From positions 1 to 25,095 of the forward strand of contig CAUTYX010000020.1 of NCBI GenBank assembly GCA_963542695.1: DNA of 25,095 nucleotides, in the 5' to 3' direction. Both the position numbers and the translations under genes were made by a program. This DNA is from RUG100 sp963542695. GTDB taxonomy: Bacteria > Bacillota > Clostridia > Peptostreptococcales > Anaerovoracaceae. Each line of letters starts with the position of its first letter. Positions within the stretch are counted from its first letter, which is position 1. Positions 24,253 through 25,095 of the stretch are shown in pieces. Below the pieces are notes generated by a model. That model worked only from the letters and a program-made list of their open reading frames with translations. It was not told the DNA's origin and ran no database searches.

Positions 24253-24960
24253 ATGGATAAAGAATTGATACGATTTAATCAAGTAGAGAAAGAATACAAG
24301 AGTGGACAAGTAAGTACGCAGGTACTTAAAGGTGTGAATTTTAGTATTGATAAGGGTCAGCTTGCCGTAATTGTGGGCGCCAGTGGTGCAGGAAAAAGTA
24401 CTATTCTGAATTTGCTTGGAGGTATGGATACACCAACCCGAGGAAAAATTTTGGTTGATGGAGAAGATATTTCGAAATTTAATGAAAAAAAGTTAACAGA
24501 ATATCGAGCATCTAAAGTAGGATTTGTCTTTCAATTTTATAATTTGATTCCAAACCTTAATGCTTTGGAAAATGTTGTGTTCGGCAGTGAGGTGAAAAAA
24601 GACAGCTTGGATGCAAGTCAGGTACTGAAACAGGTGGGATTAGCTGAAAAAAAGAAATCTTTTCCTTCAATGTTGTCAGGAGGAGAACAGCAAAGAGTTG
24701 CTATTGCACGCGCTATTGCAAAAAATCCATTGCTACTTTTATGTGATGAACCTACGGGAGCATTGGATTATAAGACGAGTAAAACGGTACTGGCTACTAT
24801 TGAATCGTTAAATCGTGAGATGAAAAAAACGATAATTCTAATTACTCATAACGATGTCCTATCGGCTATGGCGGACAAAGTTATTACTATTCAAGATGGA
24901 TTGGTGAAAAATATTACAACAAATGAAAAGAGAATTCCGGTTAAGGAATTGGAGTGGTAA
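24253..24960 (+). CDS. ABC transporter ATPase, LolD/MacB type
   Basis: ATPase (235 residues) for a FtsX/MacB-type exporter. It shows Walker A GASGAGKST, the Q-loop FVFQFYNLIPNLNALENV (typical of the MacB/LolD group), signature LSGGEQQRVAIARA, Walker B LLLLCDEPTGALD and switch His in ITHND. AAGGAG (24241-24246) precedes ATG 24253. It is third in the operon after the carrier protein and is followed within 6 bp by the permease gene. By position it likely exports the product of the thiotemplate pathway or an associated peptide/lipid, but this is inferred. Confidence 0.9.
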   Translation: MDKELIRFNQVEKEYKSGQVSTQVLKGVNFSIDKGQLAVIVGASGAGKSTILNLLGGMDTPTRGKILVDGEDISKFNEKKLTEYRASKVGFVFQFYNLIPNLNALENVVFGSEVKKDSLDASQVLKQVGLAEKKKSFPSMLSGGEQQRVAIARAIAKNPLLLLCDEPTGALDYKTSKTVLATIESLNREMKKTIILITHNDVLSAMADKVITIQDGLVKNITTNEKRIPVKELEW

Positions 24961-24966
24961 GAAAAT

Positions 24967-25095
24967 ATGTTATTTAGAAAAACTCGTAGAGACATCTGGG
25001 GAAATAAAGTTCAGTTTTTTGCCATTCTGGTGATCGTTTTGCTGGGATCTATGTTCTTTGCCGGATTTTCGTCTCTTGCCGATGTCCAGGATCTG
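24967..25095 (+). CDS. FtsX/MacB-type ABC permease, N-terminal fragment cut by window end
   Basis: The open frame starts MLFRKTRRDIWGNKVQFF and enters a hydrophobic segment (AILVIVLLGSMFFAGFSSL), then runs off the window after 43 codons. The basic N-terminus followed at once by a first helix, directly after a LolD/MacB-type ATPase, is the usual start of an FtsX-like permease, which is often several hundred residues long. No clear ribosome site is seen in the 6-bp gap, so translation is probably coupled to the ATPase gene. Confidence 0.75.
   Translation, partial: MLFRKTRRDIWGNKVQFFAILVIVLLGSMFFAGFSSLADVQDL

Noticed and set aside
1..25095. CRISPR arrays, tRNA or rRNA genes, insertion sequences
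   Set aside because: No regularly spaced repeats, tRNA-like cloverleaf, rRNA stretches or transposase frames were recognised on reading both strands.

Overview
The window looks like a contig end from a low-to-moderate G+C, Gram-positive anaerobe of the Bacillota (Clostridia). The support is AGGAGG-type ribosome sites, large secreted lysine-rich repeat proteins, an SstT/NhaC/CbiMQO transporter set and a ThrH-type phosphatase. A relative of the Eubacteriales Family XIII / Anaerovoracaceae is a guess only. Bases 1-45 are not genomic: they read as an Illumina Nextera i5/transposase adapter left on the contig end.

Layout. (1) 193-12265 is a surface/secreted protein island. It holds an InlB-repeat/MBG-repeat protein, a papain-family (C1) peptidase with a lectin-like domain, a 1100-residue double beta-helix protein on the minus strand, and a roughly 1460-residue beta-helix/Cna-B wall protein. 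Three of these four genes are broken: one in-frame TGA where Trp is expected, and three single-base frame changes. The fourth is intact, as are all the transporter and enzyme genes downstream. (2) 12285-14922 (minus) is an ECF nickel/cobalt importer, cbiM(N)-cbiQ-cbiO, with a palindrome over its predicted promoter. (3) 15169-20122 holds sstT and a diacylglycerol-kinase-type lipid kinase, a convergent feoA, then nhaC-thrH. (4) 20294-22902 holds a secreted NlpC/P60 hydrolase, a convergent overlapping EamA transporter, and a glutathione peroxidase. (5) 23181-25095 is the start of an apparently more AT-rich operon: Sfp-type phosphopantetheinyl transferase, free-standing carrier protein, ABC ATPase and a truncated FtsX/MacB-type permease. 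This looks like the opening of a thiotemplate (NRPS-like) biosynthesis and export cluster cut by the window end.

Main new signal. The 14-bp palindrome TTAG-N6-CTAA, which resembles DtxR/IdeR-type iron operators, occurs exactly three times, always in gene-free upstream DNA: once before the first surface gene and twice before the phosphopantetheinyl transferase operon. Copies with one mismatch lie upstream of feoA/nhaC (two, 21 bp apart) and at the start of the double beta-helix gene. At two unrelated promoters the operator begins exactly 8 nt after the -10 box. I infer a local iron-responsive regulon linking feoA, the thiotemplate operon and surface proteins. A second recurring pattern is an A-tract plus GGTG inside the promoter spacer, seen at three promoters.
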